Made by a program: the position numbers and the translations under genes. Below the pieces are notes generated by a model. It made no database searches, was not told the DNA's origin, and worked only from the letters and a program-made list of their open reading frames with translations. This document shows positions 4,999 through 5,044 of a DNA stretch of 5,044 nt, piece by piece (the stretch's first letter is position 1; each line of letters opens with the position of its first letter). The DNA is from an uncultured Bacillota bacterium (GTDB lineage Bacteria > Bacillota > Clostridia > Christensenellales > UBA1242), in assembly GCA_945947685.1 (NCBI GenBank), contig CAMEYT010000041.1, forward strand, positions 1 through 5,044. Direction: 5' to 3'.

Positions 4999-5044
4999 TT
5001 ATTTGAATACATTTTTAATATTATCGGACGTTTTGTCTGAATGC
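4999..5044 (-). CDS. Possible C-terminal end of an unidentified minus-strand gene (partial)
   Basis: One minus-strand frame is open from the window edge and ends HSDKTSDNIKNVFK followed by TAA at 5001-4999. The stop is 9 bases before a clear minus-strand terminator, the usual arrangement for a gene end. Fourteen codons are too few to assign a family, and no function is proposed. The other two minus-strand frames also close near here (stops near 5021 and 4991), so the frame is chosen only for its spacing to the hairpin and its plausible hydrophilic tail. Confidence 0.35.
   Translation of the reverse strand, partial: HSDKTSDNIKNVFK

Overview
This window looks like an AT-rich (roughly one-third G+C by eye) stretch of chromosome from a low-GC Bacillota, most likely a member of the Clostridia. 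The main support is the conserved gene order rpmH-rnpA-yidD-yidC-jag-mnmE, all read on the minus strand. Further support comes from a Jag/KhpB protein, strong AAAGGAGGT-type ribosome binding sites, AGA-dominated arginine codons and Lys/Glu/Ile/Asn-rich proteins. The genus cannot be named from the sequence alone.

Layout, right to left (the direction of transcription). At the far right edge (about 4999-5044) is a possible C-terminal tail of another minus-strand gene, closed by a clear intrinsic terminator (4958-4989). Then comes an AT-rich gene-free stretch (4538-4998). It contains two well-formed SigA-type promoters reading toward rpmH (P2 at 4783-4811, P1 at 4667-4695), operator-like inverted repeats, and a short GC-rich hairpin between the promoters. 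Next is a tightly packed operon: rpmH (L34), rnpA (RNase P protein), yidD (insertion efficiency factor), yidC (membrane insertase) and jag/khpB (RNA-binding protein). Its genes are separated by 14 bases or fewer, or overlap. The operon ends in a second terminator (1376-1414). Last is mnmE, the tRNA wobble-uridine GTPase, whose stop codon is 15 bases from the left edge; mnmG would be expected just outside.

The operon links protein synthesis (L34), tRNA maturation (RnpA), membrane protein insertion (YidD, YidC) and RNA binding (KhpB). MnmE adds tRNA modification.

The genes are housekeeping genes and I see no novel defence or mobile system. The points worth a second look are: a YidC with an insert of about 210 residues between its second and third core membrane helices, a place where Gram-positive YidC normally has only a short loop; an mnmE promoter whose extended -10 box puts the predicted transcription start on the A of the start codon (a possible leaderless mRNA); the double promoter, palindrome and hairpin arrangement before rpmH; and the absence of a divergent dnaA and of a DnaA-box cluster where Bacillota usually have oriC.
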